Below, one piece after another: positions 1-10,676 of a stretch of DNA of 64,000 bases. The position numbers were made by a program, and so were the translations under genes. The stretch's first letter is position 1; each line of letters begins with the position of its first letter. Origin of the DNA: Vigna angularis (lineage: Eukaryota; Streptophyta; Magnoliopsida; Fabales; Fabaceae); contig NC_068970.1 in NCBI RefSeq assembly GCF_016808095.1, forward strand, positions 21,434,501 through 21,498,500. Reading direction: 5' to 3'. The notes under the pieces are model-generated. The model was given only the letters and a program-made list of their open reading frames with translations. It had not been told where the DNA came from and ran no database searches.

Positions 1-1415
1 TGTTTTATGATTCCAATGCTTTTTGGTCTTTGATTTATGTTGTCTAATATATTAATGATGTGTATCTACTATAATATGGTGTGCTTGATGGTAATGTGAA
101 GAATTATGCTGAAGGAAGTCATATTTGTTATAGTTAGTAGGACGTGCATTGATATAAGGAGTTAATAGTGAAAGTTTATTTTGATACTCTAATACTCATT
201 CAAGACTTATGTAAGAATAGAATGAGTTATATGATGAGTGGGACATGAGGTCGTGTTATTAAGAATGATTTTAAAGTTTTTATGATAGTTAAAAAAATTA
301 TCTTTGTGTATGATAGAGTGAAATTTATTGACAATGATTCTATAAGTAATAAAGGTCATCACAAGAATATATATCAATATTTAAATTCAGATAATTATGT
401 CTAAAATTGTCCTTGTGTGTGATTGGTTAATTGATATTGTTTAGTTTGCTGTGTTTAGCATGATGTTTTGTATGTGTGTTTATGTGTTTGAGTGTGTGTT
501 TGTATCTCTGTTTGTATATGTATGTGTTTGTGTGTGTCTTTGTGTGTGTTTGTGAACCTCTACGTGTGTGTTTGTGAGCCTCTACGTGTGTGTGTTTTTG
601 TATGATTTGAATAACACATTTGAAGTATTTGAATACTTTTACTATAGAATTTAAAAAATAAAAAGTAATATTTTGAAACATATTCCCTTTTAGTTTTAAT
701 TTTAATGAGTACACAAATTATTCAATATATTTGATTGTTTTACCATTTTTATTAAAAATATACGTATATTGAAATAAAATTCTTTCTAATTCAAAGCATT
801 TAACATAATTATTTTTAATTTTATTTTCCTCTTTTAAATTATATGAATAAAACTCAACTTAGCAAGTTTAAGCTAACTGTTATTATTCAAAACTTATCAT
901 CTAAAAATAAACTAACCACGTCTCAAAAAGAAATAAGCACTTAAACATTACTTCTAAGGGTATATAATGTAATATTATTATAAGTAAAATTTATAAACGA
1001 TAAAATTTTAATTAATTGTACCAGTAAATAATAAATCTGTAAATATAAACGATAAAAATAATAAATCGTTACTTAAATAACTATTTTTTATGTAAAAAAA
1101 CAAGAAAAAATGAATAAACACCTCGATATTATCCAAATCTGTAAATTTAATAAAAACAAATCCAAGAATCAAACAAAAACCTACAAAACTTCAAAGTACG
1201 AATATAGAAGAAGTACTATTCTTCTCCCCTATTTTCTTTTTTTCTTTTTTTCCTTGTAATAAACAGAACATATGCATTGCAGAAGCTTCTGACACCCAAA
1301 AGATCTCTGACACCATTCATTGTAGAAAAAAATAAGGCGAGTTAATGTTGAAAAAAGAAACCATTAATCTGAGCTCTTTCTTCCTTCACCGTCGTCTCCT
1401 ATCACAAAACTCAAA
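1..1415. other. Intergenic, AT-rich, no gene seen
   Basis: No coding exon is recognisable. Positions about 455-602 are a TG/GTGTTT-rich low-complexity stretch; the His/Thr-rich reading frame on its minus strand is only the complement of that repeat. The last 200 bases before the LRR gene become CT-rich, as expected for a plant promoter or leader, but no clear TATA box could be fixed. Confidence 0.6.
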
Positions 1416-2690
1416 ATGCTCTCTCTCACGCTCACTTCCTCTCACTTTCACCTTTTTCTCACTCTCTCACTGTTCCTAACATCATTCGTTACCGATTCAG
1501 CCACGCATTGGAGCGACACCCAGCTTCTCAAGGAACTAAAGAACAACCTTAACCCTGTTTCCATTACCCCAGGCTCCTGCATCTTCTCCTGGGACTTCTC
1601 CTATGATCCCTGCGACAACCTCTTCACTGACAAGTTCACCTGCGGCTTCAGGTGCGACGCCGTCGTTTCGGGAACCACTCGCCTCACCGAACTCACACTC
1701 GATCCCGCTGGTTACTCCGGCACGCTCTCCGCCACCTGGAACCTCCCCTACCTCCAAACTCTCGACGTCTCAAACAACTTCTTCTCAGGCCCAATCCCCG
1801 ATTCCTTCTCCAACCTCACTCGGTTAACTCGACTCGGTTTATCGAAAAACTCCCTCACCGGAACTATACCCTCTTCCTTATCTTCCCTCTCTAACCTTCA
1901 AGAGCTTTACCTCGACAACAACAACCTCCAAGGACCAATCCCCGTCACTTTTAACCGCCTCACCAACCTTAAACGCCTCGAAATGCAGTCCAACAAGCTA
2001 AACGGTGTCCTTCCCAGTTTGAGCTCTCTCAACAATCTTTACTACTTGGACCTAAGTTTCAATCTTTTCACCGGACGGTTCCCCTCCTCCCTGCCGGAAT
2101 CTCTGGTCCAGATTTCAATGCGGAACAACAGCTTAAGTGGCGCGTTGGAACCCGAATCTCTGAGGAACTTGAACTACTTGGAAGTAGTGGATTTGACTGC
2201 CAACAGGTTAAGCGGTGCCGTTCCGTTTGCGCTGTTCGAGCTTCCCTCGTTGCAGCAGGTGGCGCTCTCTTTCAACGAGTTCTCGCACCTGGAAGCGCCT
2301 TACGCTTTGGAAATGCATAGCGGAATTATAGCGGTTGATCTGAGCAACAACGAGCTTGGGGGGTTTCTGCCGTTGTTCCCGGCGTTGATGCCGAGGCTTT
2401 CGGCTCTGTCGTTGGAGAACAATAAGTTCGTGGGAATGATTCCGACCCAGTACGCGTTGAAGACAGTTTTCCCCGAGGCTGGGATAGCTCCGTTCGAGAG
2501 GCTTTTGTTGGGGGGAAACTACTTGTTTGGAGCTATTCCGAGTCCTCTAATGGCGCTTCAACCGGGTTCTGCCATGGTGAGGCTTGTGGATAATTGCTTG
2601 TATAGGTGTCCTATCAGTTTCTTCTTTTGTCAGGGAGGTCAACAAAAGTCATTTGAAGAATGTAAAAGATTTAGCCGCTTCATTCCCTAG
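1416..2690 (+). CDS. Secreted leucine-rich repeat protein (424 aa)
   Basis: Intronless frame of 424 aa. Residues 1 to about 29 form a hydrophobic signal peptide ending in TDSATHW. A Cys-containing N-terminal cap follows (SWDFSYDPCDNLF, then TCGFRCD, about residues 58-80). About ten plant-type LRRs of the LxxLxxLxLxxNxLxGxIP form run from about residue 90 to 390, with sequons such as SNLT and RNNS. The protein ends in a C-terminal Cys pair region (NCLYRC, then FFCQGG). There is no membrane span after the repeats and no kinase domain. By family knowledge such proteins act at the cell surface or in the wall as LRR proteins or kinase-less receptor-like proteins; the ligand is unknown. G+C is far higher than in the flanks, supporting a real gene. 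The first ATG is the only one ahead of the signal peptide. Confidence 0.85.
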   Translation: MLSLTLTSSHFHLFLTLSLFLTSFVTDSATHWSDTQLLKELKNNLNPVSITPGSCIFSWDFSYDPCDNLFTDKFTCGFRCDAVVSGTTRLTELTLDPAGYSGTLSATWNLPYLQTLDVSNNFFSGPIPDSFSNLTRLTRLGLSKNSLTGTIPSSLSSLSNLQELYLDNNNLQGPIPVTFNRLTNLKRLEMQSNKLNGVLPSLSSLNNLYYLDLSFNLFTGRFPSSLPESLVQISMRNNSLSGALEPESLRNLNYLEVVDLTANRLSGAVPFALFELPSLQQVALSFNEFSHLEAPYALEMHSGIIAVDLSNNELGGFLPLFPALMPRLSALSLENNKFVGMIPTQYALKTVFPEAGIAPFERLLLGGNYLFGAIPSPLMALQPGSAMVRLVDNCLYRCPISFFFCQGGQQKSFEECKRFSRFIP

Positions 2691-2920
2691 ATTACGCCTC
2701 TCGTCTACATTTTCATGGCTTGCTCTTTCTTCTTTCTTCCTTTCTTACCACTGCAACTTTTCCACCTTCTTCCTCCTATTTCCTCTTTTATAATTTTTTG
2801 TCTCTTTGATATATTTAAGACCACCTTCAACTAAATATCTATTATATCTTTTGTAGGAATTAGTTAATTTTACTTAATACATTTTAGTTTATCACAAATA
2901 TTTAATCATAATAGATTAGG

Positions 2921-3204
2921 TTTTGTTCACTTGGATTTAGGAAAGATTGATGAAATGGATTTGATAGAATTTGAAAATAATTTTTGTTGTTATTTATTTG
3001 AATGGATTCGAAAGTAGGTAAGAGTAGATTTTGAAGTAAATTTTTTTAATTTATCATATCAATCAAATCTTACACTAATTTTCACAAATATTGATTCCAA
3101 ATTCATTCTCACGAACTTCTAAATTCACTTAAATAAACAATAAAAAGATTTATCTTCAAATCTTCTCAAATTCATTCGTTCCTCTTAAATTCATTTGAAC
3201 AAAA
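2921..3204. mobile_element. MITE-like element with terminal inverted repeats
   Basis: The left end TTTTGTTCACTTGGATTTA matches the reverse complement of the right end TAAATTCATTTGAACAAAA. The inner arms are also partly complementary (fragments of GGATTTG/AAATCC). The flanks carry imperfect direct repeats GATTAGG (2914-2920) and GATTAAG (3205-3211), compatible with a worn target duplication. It has no coding capacity. The superfamily is not certain; the ~7-8 bp duplication would fit hAT. Confidence 0.6.
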
Positions 3205-3334
3205 GATTAAGAAATGAATTTTTATATTATTAATGACTTAATAAAGACGTATACTTTCCTCTTAAATTCATTTGAACAAAAGATTAAGAAATGAATTTTT
3301 ATATTATTAATGACTTAATAAAGACGTATACTTT
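3181..3334. repeat. 77-bp tandem duplication
   Basis: Two nearly identical copies, 3181-3257 and 3258-3334, each beginning CCTCTTAAATTCATTTGAAC. The first copy starts inside the right terminal repeat of the MITE, so the duplication is younger than that insertion. Confidence 0.9.
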
Positions 3335-4386
3335 TGAGTACAATAGGTAGATCTTTTGTTAATCGATTCCAAAACAAATTAAATATAAATTTTAGTAAAT
3401 AATAATTATATATATGTTTTTTTATAAATAAGACAAGAACGTATTACTTTTTATGTTTTCAATATTTGACAAAAATATTGTTCGTCATTAACTTACTCAT
3501 ATCAACACTATGTTATGTTATGTTGATAAATATTGAATGTGAGTATATAAAGATAACGTAAAATTATGTAATTAAAACAACAAGATTTAAATTCATGAAG
3601 CAGAAAAACTTGAGGATAAATTCACAAAATGATTCTAACTTAAAAAACTAAAAAGACAATCAAATAAAATTTGAAGAAAATGAGAGAAGATTATGTTTAG
3701 ATCATAAAAGTTGGAAATTCTAGTAACGTGTTCGAATTATAAGATCTTAAAACAGAAAACAAAGAAGGTCATTCTGGAGGTAAAAATACATTTTAAAGTT
3801 AGGTTTAGTGTTATCCAAATTTATAAATATGCACTAGATTTTACAAAATGACAAATAGTTAGAAAATTGATTAAAAGTGTACTTGAGCCTTTAATTTTGT
3901 CATCTTTATAATATGATAAAAAGAAAAATATAATATTCCGCTTTGGAGTGTTGATTAATAAAATTAAAAAGGTGATTTAATGGTAAAGAACGTTAGTTAG
4001 ATATAAAAAGAAATGTGATATCTTGAAAGGGAATTACTAGTGAGGAAGGAGATTATGAGTGTGTTGTTTTAGGTTCGTTCATGTTTACGAAAACAAAAGA
4101 AAACATTATTTTAAGATGGTAAGTCCTATGTTGCAAGATTTTGTGTCTTTTACTTCTCTCAAGGGTTCCAAGCATGTGACCGTGTCAGACAGAGACATGC
4201 ACGTTCGCGGCATGCCCAAAATAATGCATGGGGTGGTCTGGCCCACTCTCAGAATGTGGTGGGCTCTATTTTGGGGTAACTTTTCGATGATGTTTCCTGG
4301 GTTTACACTGCATCTCTAACCATTTCACTTTCCACCTTCAATTTTTTTTAATATATTATTTAGTACTTATTTTTGAAGATTTGTAG
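3335..4386. other. Intergenic, no supported gene
   Basis: AT-rich sequence with no exon-like block. An 86-codon open frame at 4059-4319 lacks any recognisable domain and is not called. Confidence 0.6.
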
Positions 4387-4587
4387 GAGGTTTGGTTCAA
4401 AGTGATCATACTTTTTGAAAAAATTCATTAAGGTCTCATATTTCGATTAAAAATGTTTAATACGGTCCTTTTTGTTGATGTCGTTAAAAATATAACAGTG
4501 TAAATGTCACCGTGGCCAAACCTGAGTGAGTTATTTTGTCTGATGATTACGTGATAATGTGAAGTGAAGTGAGCTGGTGGAAATATT
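4387..4587. repeat. MULE left terminal inverted repeat
   Basis: About 200 bp, inverted relative to 9331-9521. Similarity extends inward to the block GGTGGAAATATTTT (about 4577-4590), matched on the other side by the complement of AAACATTTCCACC. Confidence 0.85.
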
Positions 4588-5060
4588 TTAAAACAAATAA
4601 AATGACAAGGTAGGTGGTAGGTTTAAGTCTGGGTTAAAGAAAATTACCCTTATCTAAGACTGATTTCGCCGTTTTTGGTTTCAACATTGTGCTGTAAGTG
4701 GTGTTGTAATTAGGGTTGGTTGTTGATTCCTTGAAGGTGAAATTGGAACAACGTACGTACGTGAGGTAAGTGATCCTAATCTAAGCCTAATTACTTGATG
4801 TTGTTGTTGTTGTATTTGGGGGTTAGGGTTTAATTATATTTTGTTCGATTGATGATGATTTTAGGGGTATAAATTTGTTGGTTAAATATTGTATGTTGAA
4901 TTGTTTTGTAATGCGTTGTCTATTGTGTTTTAAATATGATTACAGTTGTCACTTCTTGGGTGATTGAAGACAGTGAGCAAGATTGTCGGCTTTTTGGGGT
5001 TGATAGTGGTCACATTGTTGTTAGTTTAAGTAATTTTAATGGTCCCCCGTTTGCATTTGA

Positions 5061-8000
5061 GTGGTAGGGATTGGGATGTCTGGGGAAAGGTTTGAGGTAG
5101 TGGTCCACCATGGTGGGACCTTGATAAAACAAATCCCCTTTAAGTACATAGATGGAGAGATTGCTTATTGGGACATTGATCCCGATAAATGGAGTTTTTT
5201 TGAAATACTAGGTGCACTAAAAGATCTGGGGTACCTTCAACATTTGTTACATATGATAGAGGGACAATGAATATGATGAAGGGGACAAACTTTTTAGGGA
5301 AAGTTAACTTGTATGTTGTACATGGCGTGGACGATGCAGTGGTTGTAAAAGATGATGTGAACCAAATTTATTTACTTTGTAAAGCTGAAGCACCTGGTTG
5401 GAGTGGTGAGGGTAGTGGGGTTGTAGGTTTCCCACATGTTGAGCATGGTGATGAAGGAAATATAGAGGAGGTTGAAGTGCAGAATGAGGTTGAAAAAAGA
5501 GCAGTTGAATATGGTGAAGTAGGGGTGCAATTGGTGACTTAGGGTGGATTGGTTAGTCAGGGTGAGTTGGTTAGTCAGGGTGAGTTGGTTAGTGAGGGTG
5601 AGTTGATGGGGACAGATGGCGGATTGAAGGTGGAGGTAGATATAGAGGGTTGAGTTTAGGTGGATGTAGATGGTGGAGTGGAGCTGGAAAGTAATGGTGG
5701 AGAGGAGGTGGATGGTGGAGTGGAGATGAAAAGTAATGCTGGAGAGGAGGTGGATGGTGAAGTTGAGGTGGACAAAGATGGTGGAGTGCAGGAAGAAGTT
5801 GTAGTGGAGAGTGAGGTTGAAGTTGAAGTCGAGAGTGAGGATGGAGTGGACACTGAGGTTGAAGTTGAAGTTGAGAGTGAGGATGAAGGACATATGGATC
5901 ATTTTAGTGGTGAGGAGTATGTGGAGGAGCCAGAAGAGGTTGGTACTGGTTTGGAGGACAGTGATGAAGAGTATAGGCTGAACCCAGTGCTAAGGGGTTG
6001 TTAGATGATGAATGACATTCTGATGTCCTATTAACTCCAGAAAATAGTGGTAGTGAGGACGACACTGAAGATAGACCAGAGCCAGGTTCTTTTCCTACAT
6101 ATGAGAAACAAAAGTCAATGGCAGATTACAAATGGGAAGTTGGTACTTTATTTACAGATAAGGATGGTTAAGAAGGCCATTAGAAGTTATGTTGTGCATA
6201 CTGGGAGGGCTTTGGAGTTTGTTAAAAATGATAAGCGTAGGGTGAGGGTTAGATGCATGGGTGGACAAGGTAAGTGTCCATGGGTAGCTTATTGTGACTA
6301 TTTGCCAACACGATAATTTTGGCAATTAAGAAAAATAAATGATACCCATAGTTGCAGCAGGCAACTTAACATCAAAATTATGAATACAAAGTGGCTGAGT
6401 CACGAAATAGATAGGTCTTTATAAGACAATCCAAATTTAAAGGTCAAAGACATACGTAATAAAGCATTACGTAAATGGAATACAAAAGTTTCCATCTCCA
6501 AAGCACGAAGGGCAAAATTAATGGCAACAAATCAACATAGTGGAGATTTTAAAGAACAGTTTAAAAGAATATATGACTATGCGTATGAAACTATTGAGGT
6601 CTAATCCTAGGTCAACAATTAAGGTGAAGGTTGACAGTGATGATGGTGAGACAATTTTTAAAAGATTTTATGTTTGCTTGAAAGGTTCTAAGGACAACTT
6701 TGTCAGTTGTAGGCCAATTATTTATTTAGATGGATGTTTTTTGAAATGGCAGTATAAGGGAGAGTTGTTCACTACAATTGGAAGGGACCCAAATGACCAA
6801 ATGTTTCCCCTTGCATATGCGGTAGTTGAAGTAGAGAACAAAGAGACATGGGGTTGGTTTTTGCAGTTATTGATAGAAGACCTTGGAGGAAATGAAGTGT
6901 GTGCTGGGTGCACGTGGATGTCTGACCAACAAAAGGTACACGTATTCCTTACATTATTATATACATTTAACTCACTGTAAATTATGTTTTAAACTTTCAT
7001 GTATTTATTCATGTGGACAGGAGTTGATGCCAACTGTGCAAGAACTTTTGCCTGGGGTAGACCAAAGATTCTGCATGAGGCACCTCTACGCAAATTTTAG
7101 AAAGAGGTTTCCTGGTCAGATTTTGAGGAGTCTGATGTGGAAGGCTGCCACTAGCACGTACCCCAGGCATGGGAGAGAGAAATGCTGAATATAAAAGAGG
7201 TCAACGTAGAAGCTTATAAATACATGATAGTCATTCCCCCAGGTAAAATTTGTCAGTAAGATGCCCCCTTGAATCAGTTTTGCATGGTTGCTCATTTGTT
7301 TCATTTATATTCATAACAAGTATTGGTCAAGGTCTCGATTCACAACTCAAGTTGTATGTGATTCCCTTGACAACAATATTTCTGAAGCTTTCAACAGTGT
7401 TATTGTGCTTGCCAAAGGAAAACCAATAATCACAATGCTGGAGGAGATAAGACTTTATCTAATGAAACGTTGGGCCACCAATAGAAGTAAGGTCACATCT
7501 ATGAATTTCACTATCTGCCCAAAGATAAATAACAGGCTTATGAAGGAATCAAATTTGTCTAGATATTGGATCCCAAGGTAAACTTGTTATTTATAATCAT
7601 ATCCAATCTGATTTATGTTGATGTCCATTGTTAATTTATTGGAATGTGCTTTGTTTTTGTCAACTGGTCTGGACGAAAGTTGTTTGAGGTTAAACACACT
7701 GCAGCAATGGCAAACAAGTTCATAGTGGACCTTGAGAGTCAACACTGTAGCTGCAGGAAGTGGATGATAGGTGACATCCCATGTTGTCATGCAATTGCAG
7801 CAATGAACTACTCAAATGAAGACCCACGAAATTTCATACTCTCTTGGTTCACAAGATCCACATATGAAGAGACGTATGTCTCTATGATTTATCCTGGGCA
7901 GTTGCTATGGGAAAGAACAAGCTATGTTGATGTCCTGCCACCAGTTATTCGAAAGTTGCTTGGGAGGCCAAAGACAAAAAGAAAGTTGGAGGCGTGGGAG

Positions 8001-8243
8001 TTAACAAAGGATACCACCCAAATGAGTGTTGGTGGCCATAGAAAGAAATGTACCATCTACCGTCATTGGACACAACAGAAAGAACTGCCCCTTACGTCCA
8101 GACATCACACAACCAACATGTCCCTTAGCCTCACAGTAAACATGTCCCGAATCCTCGCAACCACCACAACCTACTCAGGAGTCATTCCACATTCAACACC
8201 ACCAATCTTGAGGAAGAAGTTAGATTTCAGAAGAAAAGTTTAG
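5061..8243 (+). pseudogene. MuDR-type transposase pseudogene
   Basis: A transposase can be followed in pieces through several frames. The N-terminal plant MULE domain is at 5061-5270 (VVHHGGTLIKQIPFKYIDG, then the WDIDPDKWS region), followed by a shift at about 5267. An acidic repetitive linker follows (about 5460-6000, EVEVESED-type repeats; an 18-bp DNA repeat at 5545-5604), interrupted by stops. The MuDR DNA-binding region is at about 6100-6535. The catalytic core is at 6540-7580: YLDGCFLK, SDQQK, then RFCMRHLYANF and NNISEAFN, matching the D, D, C/H and E positions of the family. The SWIM zinc finger is at 7769-7830 (CSCRKWMIGDIPCCH). GT-AG introns fit at 6936-7020 and near 7578-7670. A frameshift lies at about 7155. 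The stops and shifts mean no full-length protein can be made. Confidence 0.88.
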
Positions 8244-9330
8244 ACGAACTTTGGATGTATTTTGAACTTATAAAAAACTCCTGAACTATGTAGTATGTTG
8301 ATGTAATTGTATTTTGATGAACTAATTTACTTATGTATATTCACAACTGATGTGATCAAGTTTTATTATTTACTTTGATTGTCATGTAATCAACTTTTAT
8401 CATATACTTTCTAGGTGCACTTTAATTATGTAGTCATGACAAACACTTGTGTTAGTATATTATGGCATAGATGTTACACGTGTTGATATCCATTTGGGAC
8501 CAAAAGTAATAGTTTTAAATTCAAAAGGGGACCACATTGGACATTTTAAAATGAAAGCGGATACTAAATTTAACATTTCACAAGAACACCTTCACATTAC
8601 ATTGACCTTCACCTTCACATTACATGAACATAAACAACATAAACATTTACCTACACTTCGACCTAAACATTGAGCTTCACCTTCACATTGATATGAACAT
8701 AAACACTGACCTAGACCTCAACGTAAACATTGACCCACCTACGAAGATCAACCTAAATAGACCCACATTGTCACAGTGTTCAGCGCAATAACAACACACA
8801 TAGCTCCAAGTAACAATTTTATCATTTTCTACAACTTTTGGACTAAAATTTCCTACTCACATATCCTCCTCCTTTGTCTGACAATTTCACCATCTCTTTC
8901 GTCATTATTTTCTTCATTACACCACTTGAAAAAGTTACAGTACATCCCTCTTGAAGATCCACCCTGTTATGCACCAAATAAGCCACCAAAATTGGTTCTG
9001 ACTCATCAATCTTTGAACAAATAAATTTCAAATAAAGTGACAAGGGTATTTAAAAAACCTTGTAATGACAACATCCCAAAATTGTCTGCCAGCATTCTGT
9101 GGAGTTCTCGTCACTTTGCTCACAGCATAATCACCACATTTGCAACGAGAGATTATCCCACCTCCCCTCCAACCACCATCATTTGCGGATTGCGAATTTC
9201 TTTCCTACCCTGATTTGGAACAAGAAGAATAACCTTGGGAAGAAACCATTTTTATCTACCCGCAACCACTGTGCTAAAAAAAGGGAACAACCTAATCACC
9301 CGTTTTATTAGACACAATAACCTCAACTTT

Positions 9331-9521
9331 AAACATTTCCACCAACTTACTTCAACTGTAATCATCAAACAAAACAACTCACTCAGGTTTGGCCACGGTG
9401 ACATCTACACAGTTATGTTTTTAACGGCGTCAACGAAAAGGACCATATTGAACATTTTTAAACGAAATATGAGACCTTACTGAGACTTTTCAAAGGGTAG
9501 GATTAGTTTGAACCAAAACCC
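9331..9521. repeat. MULE right terminal inverted repeat
   Basis: Inverted partner of 4387-4587, about 190 bp, with scattered substitutions (roughly 85 percent identity by eye), which indicates an old insertion. Confidence 0.85.
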
Positions 9522-10676
9522 TAAAAGTTTTTTTTTATATAATATCAAAATTTCATATTTAAAACGTTTTTAATATTTAAAAAATTTGAAAAAGTTGGTC
9601 AAAGATTTTTTGCAGTTCCTCAGTTATTATTCTTCATGCTACCATATTTCTCGTGCATCTGAAAAACCAGCATCGGATCTCAGTTTCTCTCTTCGTTCCT
9701 CCCTTTCGTTCTCTTTTCGTTCCTAGCTTTGGCACACTCTCGTTCCATTGCTCCCAAACACACACAGGCACCACGTCTTCGTCTTCTCAGGCAGCACAAC
9801 TTTATCTTCTTCTTCGTCAATGTTGGTTTTGTTGGTGGATCCAGCCACACACCACACAGTGTTTCGTTCTTGTCATTTCGGTGCTCTTTGCTTCGTCCAT
9901 TGTCGTTGTTGGGCAAAGTGCATTCCTTTGCTATATTTATTTTCAATTTTATAATGTGTTGTAGATATAGATCACGCTTTGTAGAGGTAGTATTTAGAGA
10001 ATTAAAAGTTATAACAATTTTCATGACTGATCCGCCGGTTTCCAAACGCGATGGGTTGAATTGGATGTAGGCTGAATCGGTTTTCAACATTCGATTCAAC
10101 GTCCATCACATTTGTAGACCCGATTCAGCGTAACCTTTTTTTTAATGATTTAATGTACTATAAATTTTCTGTTTATATTTTCATGATTTTAATTTTTCTG
10201 CCATTATAATTATTTATGTTGTTAATAAAATTTAATTATTTGATAGACATTTATAACTCTTTATATTTTGATTTAGTTTTGTTTTTTTAATTGTAATTTA
10301 TGAGTTCGTGCTCTTTATTTTAAAGTGAATAAACGATCAGTTAACCTAACATGTATTCAAGCTCATTCGAGTATTGCCAACATTATTAGAATTTATAATT
10401 ACCTAAATGTGTCTTGTGACCTTTAAAAAATAATATGTTTAATGTATTTATTTAAATGATATTTTTGTATAATATTCAAAGAGTTGCTTATGAGATTGTA
10501 TGCTTTGTTAAGTTCTACTTTAATTTAAATGGTCCTACTTTGTTTGTTTTGTGAAAAACAAATACTGTGTTTTGTGATTTAAACTTTTGTTTGAACCTCC
10601 CATTTTTAAAGGTTGAAGGGATAGACGTCATCCAAGAAACTGAGATCGAGGAACCAAATATAATTAAATTACTATA
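9522..10676. other. Intergenic between MULE and TAF1A-like gene
   Basis: A CT-rich block (about 9670-9910) contains overlapping open frames on both strands but no recognisable domain; the rest is AT-rich. The end at 10677 is the stop codon of the minus-strand gene, so part of this stretch is its 3' untranslated region. Confidence 0.55.

Larger units (their letters stand above)
4387..9521 (+). mobile_element. Decayed autonomous-type MULE (Mutator-like)
   Basis: About 5.1 kb bounded by long terminal inverted repeats and holding a broken MuDR-type transposase in the middle. The outer ends read GAGGTTTGGTTCAAA at the left and TTTGAACCAAAACCC at the right. The reverse complement of the left arm and the right arm share blocks such as AACTCACTCAGGTTTGGCC and GAAATATGAGACCTTA. 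No clear 9-bp target duplication could be found at the chosen ends, so each boundary may be off by a few bases. A stretch of degenerate CCTTCACATT-type short repeats (about 8588-8765) lies between transposase and right arm. Confidence 0.88.

Noticed and set aside
427..714. His/Thr/Lys-rich minus-strand open frame
   Set aside because: A translation of a TG-rich low-complexity run, with no domain.
4059..4319. 86-codon open frame left of the MULE
   Set aside because: No domain, no homology that I recognise and no upstream signals.
5372..5902. 176-codon minus-strand frame inside the MULE
   Set aside because: Complement of the Glu/Val/Asp repeats of the transposase linker; low complexity.
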